NCBI RefSeq assembly: GCF_007752935.1
Contig: NZ_CP036319.1
Span: 2,356,001-2,420,000 of the forward strand
Length of the DNA: 64,000 nt
Source of the DNA: Crateriforma conspicua
GTDB taxonomy: Bacteria > Planctomycetota > Planctomycetia > Pirellulales > Pirellulaceae
Reading direction: 5' to 3'
Shown in pieces: positions 9,552-18,288 of the stretch. Position 1 is the stretch's first letter; each line of letters starts with the position of its first letter. The notes beneath the pieces were generated by a model. It made no database searches. It had not been told where the DNA came from and saw only the letters and a program-made list of their open reading frames with translations. Position numbers and translations under genes: made by a program.

Positions 9552-10946
9552 ATGAAGGTGCAGCGTTTTGTCGTCGTTGAACCTCGCAATTTCCGCGTGA
9601 TGCTGGGCGGGTTCCTGGCCACGCTGGCGTTGGTCGCCGGTGGCACCCTGGCTTTGTTACAGCAGCGTTACGATTCGACCGGTCGTTCGTTTGACGCCGC
9701 GGAAGTGACGCAACAGTTGGCTGCCACGCCGCTGGGAATGCAAATCGTGCGACGCGTCGAAACGATGCGTCCCGATGCCGACGGCACGGCCAGTTTGCAA
9801 GTGGTGATCGGTCAAGCGATCGAAAAACTACCGCCACAAGCCGACGTGCTGCGGTATCTGGGGATCGCAACCGCGGTCGCCGTGTTGGGGCTGGTGATAT
9901 GTGGCAGCGGCGGGCCGTCGATCGTCGGGTGCATTTTGTATCCGATCCCCGCAATTCTCAGTTTGTTGGGGTATTGTCTGCGTTACGGTCGCGGCACGGT
10001 GATGGTGCGTCTGGCGCACTTGATCGCAGGTGTGGGCATGCTGGGGTACGCCTATCAGTTGGGCTGGATGCCTCAGGACACACCACCCTATGCCGATCCG
10101 GCGACGCCGTGGTCGATGGTGTTGGCGGTTTATGGCTTGGGCACGCTGGGGATGGCGGCCATTGCGGGCGCAGTGATCAACATGTGCCTGGGCGGAAAGC
10201 GATACGATCCGGATTGTTTGAACGTTCACACTGCTGCGATGATGAACGCCCCCAATTCACAGGTTTCGCGTCAGCTGCAAAACGTTGCGGTGGCCAGCGG
10301 CGAAGACGGCTTGGCGGGAATGAAGATCGATCATGTTGTCCGGCACTACCATGACCCATCGATCACGATTTCGATGGACGGCAACCTTTCAACCAAGCTG
10401 GCCAAGTTCACGTCGGAACTGGAATCGTTGGATTTCGAATCCCCTTTGGTGATCGAAGTCGGCGGCCACGAAGGGCTGGTCAATCAGGTGGTTCAGGTCG
10501 GCTGTCAAAACATGGTGCTGGCGGTCAGTTTTGATCGCTCCGGTGCAAGCGATGGTTCGGATGCTTTGTGCGTTTGCTTGTTCGGCGTCTTGGCCGACGG
10601 TCAAGTCGTCTGCACCGTCACCAAAGACGCCGTCGCGGGAATCACCAAGCGGAACGCCAACAGCGGCCAGATTCAGATCGCCGGCAGCCGATCGGCTGCG
10701 GGGATCTTGAAGCAGCATTTGGAAACACTGGTCCAGCGGGCACGTCGATCAGGGACGGAAGTCGCCGAACTGTATCCTGGCGAATGGCGTGACGTTTACG
10801 CTTACGTACATCGAGTGATGCTGGATATCGGACACCAGCACGGCGACAACGGATTCAAGGTGACGCCGTCATCGCACGGCCGTTTCCAGTTCCCGTTCCA
10901 AGCCGTCCAGCCGCTGAGTGTTGCCAGCGGGTCGGCACCGGTTTGA
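9552..10946 (+). CDS. Polytopic membrane protein of unknown function
   Basis: 464 aa from ATG 9552 (a start at 9516 would add 12 residues of non-family character). A first membrane segment lies at ~17-37 (LGGFLATLALVAGG), followed by a ~55-aa loop, then four hydrophobic segments between ~95 and ~215 (including ATAVAVLGLVICG, LSLLGYCL, LIAGVGMLGYAYQLG and LGTLGMAAIAGAVINMCL). The remaining ~250 residues form a soluble domain with alternating strands and helices (LVIEVGGHEGL, VCLFGVLADGQVV, LKQHLETLVQRARR). I do not recognise the family. Neighbours give no functional link. Confidence 0.75.
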   Translation: MKVQRFVVVEPRNFRVMLGGFLATLALVAGGTLALLQQRYDSTGRSFDAAEVTQQLAATPLGMQIVRRVETMRPDADGTASLQVVIGQAIEKLPPQADVLRYLGIATAVAVLGLVICGSGGPSIVGCILYPIPAILSLLGYCLRYGRGTVMVRLAHLIAGVGMLGYAYQLGWMPQDTPPYADPATPWSMVLAVYGLGTLGMAAIAGAVINMCLGGKRYDPDCLNVHTAAMMNAPNSQVSRQLQNVAVASGEDGLAGMKIDHVVRHYHDPSITISMDGNLSTKLAKFTSELESLDFESPLVIEVGGHEGLVNQVVQVGCQNMVLAVSFDRSGASDGSDALCVCLFGVLADGQVVCTVTKDAVAGITKRNANSGQIQIAGSRSAAGILKQHLETLVQRARRSGTEVAELYPGEWRDVYAYVHRVMLDIGHQHGDNGFKVTPSSHGRFQFPFQAVQPLSVASGSAPV

Positions 10947-11030
10947 CCGTTTGCCTGTTCGGGTTACCCATGGCGATGCGACAGCGTGATCGTCGCCGGA
11001 CAAGGTAGCATGGCTGTTGCGGACGGCCGC

Positions 11031-11843
11031 TCAGTTCTGGGCGGCCCGCATGTTGTCCATGCTTTCGCGGACGATGCGTTCGACACCGGGTGAATAGTCA
11101 AACACTTCGACGCTGACATAGCGGTCGTACTTGGCGTCCATCAGTGCCTGGAAGATCGGCCGGAAATCGACGTCGCCCATGCCGGGGCCCAGCAGGTTGG
11201 GGTCGTTGGCGTGGAAGTGCAGCATGACATCAGCGTTGTCGTGGATGATGTCGGGGATCGGGTCGGCTTCGCTGCTCATTGCTTTGACGTCCAGGTGCAA
11301 TCCCACGTGATCGCTGCCGACCAATTCGATCAATTCACGGGCTTCGGCAGCGGTGTTCAGGAAATTGCCTTCCTGGGGACCCAAAGGTTCCAAGGCGATT
11401 TTGACGCCGCATTCTTCCAGCGTCGGGCTGATGTCCTGCAGGACCACCGTGGCGGCGGCCGTCGCGTCGACCATCGACTCGCCTTCGGGGACGTTACGTT
11501 GTTGCGGTGAACCCAGCACCATGACTTCGCCATCGATGTCGGCACAAAGGCGGATCAGATCGCGAAAGTACTCGACGGTTTCCAGGTGAATCCGAGGATC
11601 GGTGCTGGTCAGGTGAAAGCCTTCGGTCTTTGCCAACAGCCAGTGCAGCCCGATCACTTCCATCCCGGCCGCATGAACCGCATCGCGATAGGCGCGGCGT
11701 TGCGCATCACCGTAACTGCGGATGTCATCGGTCAGCATGAATGGCGCGACTTCCCACCCTTGGTAGCCGGCTTCGGCGGCGAACTGGAGGGCACGGTTCA
11801 GGTCCCAGTCGCCGAACGTTTCATTGCAGATGCCGTATTTCAT
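11031..11843 (-). CDS. Sugar phosphate isomerase/epimerase-like TIM-barrel protein
   Basis: 270 aa from ATG 11843 (MKYGICNETFGDW, the usual opening of this group); a start at 11891 adds 16 unlikely residues. Xylose-isomerase-like barrel features include GYQGWEVAPF, VIGLHWLLAKTEG, EVMVLGSPQQRN, KIALEPLGPQEGN (metal Glu), VGLHLDVKAM, LHFHANDPN and YVSVEVFDYSPG (final metal Glu). These enzymes isomerise or epimerise sugars or related polyols. Substrate unknown; no sugar operon surrounds it. It is divergent from nusA. Confidence 0.85.
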   Translation of the reverse strand: MKYGICNETFGDWDLNRALQFAAEAGYQGWEVAPFMLTDDIRSYGDAQRRAYRDAVHAAGMEVIGLHWLLAKTEGFHLTSTDPRIHLETVEYFRDLIRLCADIDGEVMVLGSPQQRNVPEGESMVDATAAATVVLQDISPTLEECGVKIALEPLGPQEGNFLNTAAEARELIELVGSDHVGLHLDVKAMSSEADPIPDIIHDNADVMLHFHANDPNLLGPGMGDVDFRPIFQALMDAKYDRYVSVEVFDYSPGVERIVRESMDNMRAAQN

Positions 11844-12207
11844 GGGGGTCAGTTGCTCCGTGAAGGCCTTGGCGTTTGGTGCGACGGTCAAATGAATCGT
11901 CGAAGAAAAATGCGGTGACGCGACGTTTTAACCGCACGCCCACGGTCATCCCAGACGACGGCGTTGATCGGCCGGTCATCACGACCCGATGAAACGTACG
12001 CCGCGGGGCCGAAAATCGTGCCAGCCGGGGCGGTTGTGTTGACCGCCTCAGGGGGCATTGTTGCGGCGCGGATGGGCGCCGTTACGGCCGGACTTTGGTT
12101 GACATCTTGGCCGACGAAAGATAGGCTCCAAACATTCGAGTCCAGCAAATGCACGTGTGCCCGGGCCCATTCAGGTTCGGGCTGTTTTTTTACACCCCCA
12201 CGCCGAC
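11844..12207. other. 364-bp divergent region upstream of nusA; no rimP
   Basis: Lies between the isomerase gene (-) and nusA (+). A candidate plus-strand promoter is annotated separately at 12099-12127. rimP, which often precedes nusA, is not here: no frame resembles it. A minus-strand frame at 11888-12217 looks like composition only. Confidence 0.5.
12099..12127 (+). promoter_or_regulatory. Candidate sigma70-type promoter of nusA-infB
   Basis: TTGACA at 12099-12104 matches the -35 consensus fully. After a 17-bp spacer, TAGGCT at 12122-12127 is a weak -10 (3 of 6). It lies 81 bp before the nusA start and points the right way. Without start-site data this is only a candidate. Confidence 0.45.
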
Positions 12208-13752
12208 ATGAATCCACAAGACATTCTTCGCTACGTCGATTCCATGCATCGCGAGAAGAATATCGATACCGACCTGGTTTTTTCGGCGATCGAATCCGCG
12301 CTGCAATCGGCCGCGAAGCGTCAGTACGGCGAAGAGTCGGATATTACGGTCAATTTGGACCGCAGCAACGGTCGCATCATGGCGACCCTGGACGGCCAGC
12401 CGTTGGGTGACGACCAGATCGGGCGCATCGGCGCCCAGACCGCCAAGCAGGTGATCATTCAAAAGGTTCGCGAAGCCGAACGCGATTCGTTGATGACCGA
12501 GTATCGCGAACAGATCGGCGAGATCGTTAGCGGGATCATCGGAAAAGCCGACGGCGGCGTTGCCACTGTCAATCTGGGCAATGTCGAAGCAATCTTGCCG
12601 CGTAGCGAACAGATCCCCGGCGAAACACTGCACGCCAATGAACGCGTGCGTGCGATCGTGTTCGAAGTCCGCGCCGCGGGTAATCGTGTGCGGGTCGTTC
12701 TAAGCCGCACGCGGCCTCAGTTGGTCCAGCGTTTGTTCGAACAGGAGATCCCGGAACTGTCCGAAGGCGTGATCAGCATCAATTCGATCAGCCGCGAACC
12801 GGGATACCGCAGCAAGGTGGCCGTCAGCAGTGTCGATTCCCAGGTCGACCCCATCGCCGTGTGCGTGGGTTATCGCGGCAGTCGGATCAAAGCGGTTCGC
12901 GAGGAACTGGCGGGTGAACACATCGACGTGGTTCGCTTCAGCGATGACCCACAAGTCTTGATTCCCAACGCCCTGCAACCGGCGGAAGTCGAGCAGGTGT
13001 TGTTGTGCGACTTGATCGGGCGGGCCATCGTGCTGGTTCAAGAAGACCAGTTGTCATTGGCGATCGGGCGTCGCGGCCAAAACGTTCGCCTGGCCAGCAA
13101 GCTGTGCGGCTGGGACATCGAAATCATGACTGGCGGCGAACTGGAAGAACAGATCGAACGCGCCGTGACGGGCTTTAGCCAGATCGATGGCGTTACCGAA
13201 GAGATCGCGCAGGCTTTGGTCGAACAGGGCTATCTGTCCTACGACGACCTGTCGGTGATCGAACCGGATGTGTTCGCGGAAATGAGCGGCTTGCCGCTGG
13301 AGACGATTGACCGGATCGTCGAAGTCGCCGAAGCGAGAGCCGAGGAAGCCGAGGAGGCGGCGGCCGAAGAACGAGCCCAGCGTCGCGAACGCGAAAAGGC
13401 GCAGAAGGCCGTGGAGGCTCAGGGCGGTGAAGCCCCGACCGGTGAGGCAGCAACCAGCGAAGCACCTGCGGATGATGCAGGGGCCGAGCAAGCGGTGTCG
13501 GCTGAAGCAGAGTCGGTCGAAGTGGAAGCGGAGTCGCCCGAAGCACCGGTTGCAGAAGCAGAGGCTGAGCCGGCCGAAACAGAGGCTCCGGCTGAGGAAG
13601 CCGAAGCGTCGGCGGATGCCGAAGAAGCGGTTGCCGAGTCGGCCGACGATTCACAGGAGACGGACGCATCGCAGGCCCAGCCGACGGCGGTCGGGCAAGA
13701 CGGCGGTGACGTCGACGGTTCAGACGACCCCCAGCGGAACGAACCGAGCTGA
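12208..13752 (+). CDS. nusA: Transcription termination/antitermination factor NusA
   Basis: 514 aa from ATG 12208 (MNPQDILRYVDSMHREKNID); ATG 12157 upstream is less likely. The order is that of NusA: N-terminal RNA polymerase-binding domain (1-~100), S1 domain (~105-170, IGEIVSGIIGK), KH1 (~195-265, GYRGSRIKAVREEL), KH2 (~275-340, AIGRRGQNVRLASKL), then a helix-hairpin-helix (~350-395). NusA controls pausing, termination and antitermination on RNA polymerase. Residues from ~400 form a ~115-aa Ala/Glu/Pro-rich acidic tail with no fold apparent, in place of the acidic repeats of proteobacterial NusA. It heads the nusA-infB-rbfA block. Confidence 0.96.
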   Translation: MNPQDILRYVDSMHREKNIDTDLVFSAIESALQSAAKRQYGEESDITVNLDRSNGRIMATLDGQPLGDDQIGRIGAQTAKQVIIQKVREAERDSLMTEYREQIGEIVSGIIGKADGGVATVNLGNVEAILPRSEQIPGETLHANERVRAIVFEVRAAGNRVRVVLSRTRPQLVQRLFEQEIPELSEGVISINSISREPGYRSKVAVSSVDSQVDPIAVCVGYRGSRIKAVREELAGEHIDVVRFSDDPQVLIPNALQPAEVEQVLLCDLIGRAIVLVQEDQLSLAIGRRGQNVRLASKLCGWDIEIMTGGELEEQIERAVTGFSQIDGVTEEIAQALVEQGYLSYDDLSVIEPDVFAEMSGLPLETIDRIVEVAEARAEEAEEAAAEERAQRREREKAQKAVEAQGGEAPTGEAATSEAPADDAGAEQAVSAEAESVEVEAESPEAPVAEAEAEPAETEAPAEEAEASADAEEAVAESADDSQETDASQAQPTAVGQDGGDVDGSDDPQRNEPS

Positions 13753-14093
13753 CGTCGTGTCGGGCCGTCAAGACCGGGGATGCCGACCAGCAAAGTCGGC
13801 GTGTCGGAGCCCCGAGTCGCGAAATTGACGGCTTTTGGCGACGGAAGCGGTTTCCCAATTGTGGAACCTTGCGTTATTCTACCCGACTGGCAGAGCCGCG
13901 CTCGCCGTCCCCCGATGGCATCCCACCGAAAGCGGACGCTTTGATTCTTCGGTAATTCCCCCCGGGATTCCTTGAAAGTCGATGAATCCCGGCGTTGGAG
14001 GACCAAGTTTATGTGACCGAATATTTGAACCAAGGATCGGGGTGCGCCGACGCATTGCCGATTCACCATTGATTTCCCCAGGATCTTACCCCC
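13753..14093. other. 341-bp nusA-infB intergenic region
   Basis: No gene seen. A small perfect 6-bp hairpin, GCCGAC/GTCGGC, lies near 13780-13800 shortly after the nusA stop, without a T tract. The infB start is preceded by AGGA about 10 nt upstream of its GTG. Confidence 0.4.
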
Positions 14094-17000
14094 GTGCCCG
14101 TACGCATTTACGCGCTCGCAAAAGAACTGAACCTCGACAGCAAAGACCTTGTTGAAATTGTCAAGAAAGTCGGGCTGACCGGCAAAGGTTCGGCGCTGGC
14201 TAGCTTGACGGATGACGAAGCCGTCAAGGTACGCGAACATCTTTCCGGCGGCGGCGCCTCGGCTGGCAAAAAAGCCCCGGCCGCCAAAGCCGCTCTTGCC
14301 GATTCGAGCCCCGCGGCACCCGTTGCCGCTGTCCGCGACGCCGTTGTTCCCAGCGGGCGTCGCCCGATCACGATCCGAGGCGGACGTGGGGCAACCGAGC
14401 GACGAAACGACGCCGCCGCGACATCTGGCGATGTGACCACCGCCGATGCCCCCACCGAAACCGGGGCCGACGAAGTTCAGGTTTCCGAAACACCGACGGC
14501 GGAAAAAGCACCCGTCCCGGCGATGCCGGCCGAACCACCGGCCACGCCGCCGCCCGCGATGCCGCCGCTGGAGTCCAAGGCAGCTGCCTCCGGTGCGGAT
14601 GATGCCTCGGCCAAGGATCGCTCCGACCAGGCCGAGCGTCCGGTGCCCAAGATGCCCAAGTCCGGTCCGCTGTCACGCGGCCCGCTGTCGAAGGATGCTT
14701 CGCCGTCGCGTCCGATTCCTAGAATGCCTGCCAAGTCGGGCAAGCCGGCCGGTCAACCATCGGCGCCTGCGACGCCGCCCAAGACCGAAAAGAAAGCGGC
14801 ACCTGCTGCGCCGGCTGCCAAGTCCGGTGATACGTCGATGGCCGAACGCATCGCCAGCCGCATGGGGTCCACCGGCAACCGCGTGGTGCCCAATCGTCCG
14901 GGCCAACCGGTGGCTCCGGTCCGCGGCCAAATGGGGGCCGGCAACCGCGTGCGATCGCTGGATCGTCCACGACGTGGGGGCGGTGAAGGTGACGCCAATG
15001 TCAAAGGCGGCGGCGACGCCGGCAAGGGCAAGAAACGCGAACCCAAAATCAAAATCAATCTGGCCCAGCTGCCTGATGCTCCGGCCCCGGCTGAAAAGCC
15101 GGCTGCCAGTGGACCGGCTGCTCAAAAGCCCGATATCAAGCTGAGCAAAGACTTGATCGCCGGCCACAAAAAGGGCATGTCGGCACCGCTGCAAAAACTG
15201 GAATCCGAGGAAAAGGAACGCACCGCGGCCAAGCGTGGCGGTGGCGGCTTGAAAGGTTTCAGTGGCCGTAAGAAGGGTGCGGAGGAAGAAGAGGAACGGC
15301 CCGGCCGCAAGAAAGGCAGCTTGGCCGGCATGGCCAGCGCCCGCGCCGAACGCGTACGGGGTGGCGGTGGCCGCCGAAATTTGGGCTCCGGAGACTACCG
15401 GGGTGGCCGCCGATCGCCCGGCAATTTCCGAAAGACCACGCTGAAACGCAAGGGAACCAACACCGCCGCGCCGCGGAAGGAAAAGGTGACTTTGGAGTTG
15501 CCTTGTACCCTGCGTAGCTTCTGTGAAGCCGCCGGAGTTCCCGTTGCCCAAGTGCTGCGTGTCCTGATGGGCATGCAGATGATGGTCAACATCAACAGCG
15601 AAATCGATTTGGAAACCGCCGAGCTGTTGGCGACGGAGTTGGACCTGGACATCCAGCTGAAAGAAACCGAGACGCTGGAAGAAGAGGTCATCACCCAGCT
15701 GGAGGAAACCGAGGACGATCCGGAATCCTTGGTTGCTCGGCCGCCGATCGTGACGTTCCTGGGGCACGTCGACCACGGGAAAACCAGCCTGCTGGATTAC
15801 CTGATCGGAATCGACGTGGTCAGCGGCGAAGCCGGCGGGATCACCCAGCACATTCGTGCTTACCAGATCGACAAAGACGGCCAGCCGATCACGTTTGTCG
15901 ATACGCCGGGCCACGAAGCGTTTACCGAAATGCGGGCCCGCGGTGCGAACGTCACCGACATCGCGGTGCTGGTCATCGCAGCCGATGACGGCATCATGCC
16001 GCAAACCGAAGAAGCGATCAGCCACGCCAAAGCCGCCGAAGTGCCGATCGTCGTGGCGTTGAACAAGATCGATTTGGAAGGCGTCGATCCGAACCGTGTG
16101 ATGACGCAGTTGACCGAACACCAATTGACGCCCAGCGAATGGGGCGGCGATGTGGAAGTGGTGCCCACCAGTGCCATCAAGGGCACCGGAATGGACACCC
16201 TGTTGGACACATTGCTGACGGTGTCCGAGTTGCATGAATTCACCGCCAACCCGAACCGCCAAGCGTTGGGCGTTTGTTTGGAAGCCGAACAACACGGCGA
16301 CAAGGGGGTGATTTCCAAACTGGTCGTTCAGAACGGAACGCTGAAGGTTGGCGACATCATTGTTTGCGGTCCGGCCCACGGCCGTGTCCGTGCGATGACC
16401 GATCCGCTGACCGGAAAACCGATCACCGAAGCCGGACCGTCCACCCCGGTCAGTTTGACGGGCTTGGATCAACCGCCCGGTGCCGGTGACCGTTTCCACG
16501 TCTTGGATGACATTTCCAAGGCCCGTGAAATCGCCTCGCAACGTGCCGAATCGTCCAGCCGCCAATCCCTGTCGGGCATCACCACCAAGGTGTCGTTCGA
16601 GAACTTCCAAGAAATGTTGATGGAAGGCAAACTGGGGTCGCTGGAAGACAAGGTCAAGTTGAACATCATCGTGCGGGCCGACGTGAAAGGTTCGTTGGAA
16701 GCGATCGACAAGGAACTGAGCAAGTTCGACCACCCCGAGGTCGAAATCCGCGTGCTGCAACGCAGTGTCGGCGGGATCACCTTGGCCGACGTCACCCTGG
16801 CCAGCGCATCCGATGCGGTGATCATCGGTTTCAACGTCATCCCGGACGAACAAGCCCGGTCGATGGCGGACGAACGTGGCGTCGAAATTCGCCGCTACGA
16901 CGTGATCTATAAGTTGACCGACGACATCAAGGCGATGATCGAAGGCCGCTTGAAGCCGGAAGAACGGGTCGTCGAACTGGGACGTGCATTGGTCAAGCAG

Positions 17001-17267
17001 ACCTTCAGCATCAGCCGCGTTGGAACGATCGCCGGGTGCTATGTCGCCCAAGGCGTCATCGAACGTGGGTGCCGCATTCGCGTCAACCGCGACGGCCGGA
17101 CCATCGGCGATTACGCCTTGGATACCCTGCGACGGGTGAAAGAGGATGTCAAAGAAGTCCCCCGCGGAATGGAATGCGGGATTCGATTGGCGAACTTCAA
17201 CGACGTCAAACAGGATGACGTTCTGGAGGCTTACAAGATCGAAGAGGTTGCTCGTACGCTTGATTGA
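14094..17267 (+). CDS. infB: Translation initiation factor IF-2
   Basis: 1057 aa from GTG 14094 (reads VPVRIYALAKELN), with AGGA upstream. The first ~50 residues are the IF2_N domain. Residues ~55-460 are a long low-complexity linker, first Ala/Pro/Glu-rich then Gly/Lys/Arg-rich. A second IF2_N-like segment at ~462-510 (LPCTLRSFCEAAGVPVAQVL) precedes the GTPase: G1 GHVDHGKT at 557-564, G3 DTPGHE, G4 NKID and G5 SAIKG. Domains II-IV follow to the end. IF-2 delivers initiator tRNA to the 30S subunit. The linker is long even for IF-2. Second gene of the nusA-infB-rbfA block. Confidence 0.97.
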   Translation: MPVRIYALAKELNLDSKDLVEIVKKVGLTGKGSALASLTDDEAVKVREHLSGGGASAGKKAPAAKAALADSSPAAPVAAVRDAVVPSGRRPITIRGGRGATERRNDAAATSGDVTTADAPTETGADEVQVSETPTAEKAPVPAMPAEPPATPPPAMPPLESKAAASGADDASAKDRSDQAERPVPKMPKSGPLSRGPLSKDASPSRPIPRMPAKSGKPAGQPSAPATPPKTEKKAAPAAPAAKSGDTSMAERIASRMGSTGNRVVPNRPGQPVAPVRGQMGAGNRVRSLDRPRRGGGEGDANVKGGGDAGKGKKREPKIKINLAQLPDAPAPAEKPAASGPAAQKPDIKLSKDLIAGHKKGMSAPLQKLESEEKERTAAKRGGGGLKGFSGRKKGAEEEEERPGRKKGSLAGMASARAERVRGGGGRRNLGSGDYRGGRRSPGNFRKTTLKRKGTNTAAPRKEKVTLELPCTLRSFCEAAGVPVAQVLRVLMGMQMMVNINSEIDLETAELLATELDLDIQLKETETLEEEVITQLEETEDDPESLVARPPIVTFLGHVDHGKTSLLDYLIGIDVVSGEAGGITQHIRAYQIDKDGQPITFVDTPGHEAFTEMRARGANVTDIAVLVIAADDGIMPQTEEAISHAKAAEVPIVVALNKIDLEGVDPNRVMTQLTEHQLTPSEWGGDVEVVPTSAIKGTGMDTLLDTLLTVSELHEFTANPNRQALGVCLEAEQHGDKGVISKLVVQNGTLKVGDIIVCGPAHGRVRAMTDPLTGKPITEAGPSTPVSLTGLDQPPGAGDRFHVLDDISKAREIASQRAESSSRQSLSGITTKVSFENFQEMLMEGKLGSLEDKVKLNIIVRADVKGSLEAIDKELSKFDHPEVEIRVLQRSVGGITLADVTLASASDAVIIGFNVIPDEQARSMADERGVEIRRYDVIYKLTDDIKAMIEGRLKPEERVVELGRALVKQTFSISRVGTIAGCYVAQGVIERGCRIRVNRDGRTIGDYALDTLRRVKEDVKEVPRGMECGIRLANFNDVKQDDVLEAYKIEEVARTLD

Positions 17268-17849
17268 TCCATCCGACGGCCCTGCGCCTGATTTCGGCGG
17301 GATCGTCCGTGGCGGCGATCGATCTTGCGATGGTTTCGACCGCCGCAGACGCTGGACGGAAACGGATCGCGGTTCACGACGGTGGATCCCACCGCTGCGA
17401 TGACGGCGGCCGGTGACATCGTCCACCTTCCGCGGATCATCGACCCCCGGGATCAATCGGCAACCCACCCAGCAATGATCCTTCGCCATCGTTTCAGTTC
17501 GACCAGACGTTTGCGAATCGCCGGCGTTTTGCCGCGCGATGAGCGCGGCAATTTGCCAATCACGATCCGGATCGATTGCACCCGAGGGGATGCCGGGCCT
17601 GTCGAATCAACGCAAACGTGATCCCGCCGGCACCGGACCTCGCCATGGTTTTCATCACGGCGGTTCGTTCCGGTGAAACGGGGTCGCCGATTCGTTGGCC
17701 CTACCAGTGGGGCGGCACATGGCGGTCGTGACGATCGCATCGGTGCGTTCCCCGCCACTAGCCGCCCGACGACCGACGTTGCGATGGTCGCCGGGTCCGC
17801 CCGAATTATTCTGACCTATCCATCATCCACGAATCCTTACCGACCACTC
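17268..17849. other. 582-bp infB-rbfA gap, no gene recognised
   Basis: Frames exist on both strands (for example 17325-17621 + and 17453-17758 -) but none has recognisable domains, a good SD or convincing protein composition. The ylxP (DUF503) gene found here in many bacteria is absent. It may carry a separate rbfA promoter. Confidence 0.5.
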
Positions 17850-18266
17850 TTGTCCAGCCGACGCCTATTGAAAGCCGCCGAAGCGATCCGCGAAGTCGTC
17901 GCCCAGGCCATCTTGACCGAACTCCGTGACCCCCGCGTCAAAGACGTGACGGTGGTGGGTGTTTCGGTCAGTCCCGACATGCGCGAAGCCAAGGTGGCCG
18001 TCAGCGTGATGGGCGATGAAAAGCAACAGACCTTGTCACTGCGTGGTTTGCAGAACTCCGCCGGATTCCTGCAAAGCAAAATCGCCCAACGGATCGACAC
18101 GCGTTACACCCCGCGGCTGCAATTCAGCCTGGACAAAGGCCAACACAACGCCATGGTCGTGGGCGAATTGCTGGCCAAGATCCGCCGCGAACAACAAGAC
18201 GATTCTGACGACGACGGGGCCGACGATGTCGACACGTTGCCGTCCGATGACCAACCCACATCCTGA
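17850..18266 (+). CDS. rbfA: Ribosome-binding factor A
   Basis: 138 aa if translation starts at TTG 17850 (LSSRRLLKAAEAIREVV), exactly where the RbfA fold begins. ATG 17784 in the same frame would add 22 residues with little family character, and ATG 17673 more. The start is therefore uncertain. The KH-like RbfA core is clear: TELRDPRVKDVTVVGVSVS, DMREAKVAVSVMG, SKIAQRIDTRYTPRLQF, then an acidic tail (QQDDSDDDGADD). RbfA assists 16S rRNA 5'-end maturation and cold adaptation. The next gene follows after 22 bp. Confidence 0.92.
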   Translation: MSSRRLLKAAEAIREVVAQAILTELRDPRVKDVTVVGVSVSPDMREAKVAVSVMGDEKQQTLSLRGLQNSAGFLQSKIAQRIDTRYTPRLQFSLDKGQHNAMVVGELLAKIRREQQDDSDDDGADDVDTLPSDDQPTS

Positions 18267-18288
18267 TTGACGCTACCCACACAAACGA

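Noticed and set aside
12190-12633. 147-aa minus-strand frame opposite nusA
   Set aside because: Antisense shadow of the nusA N-terminus with no independent evidence.
14673-17489. 938-aa minus-strand frame opposite infB
   Set aside because: It is the antisense shadow of a well-supported IF-2 gene and has the His/Asp/Phe/Gln-rich composition of such shadows.
17325-17621. 98-aa plus-strand frame between infB and rbfA
   Set aside because: No SD, no domain, composition follows the GC pattern; an overlapping minus-strand frame is equally plausible.
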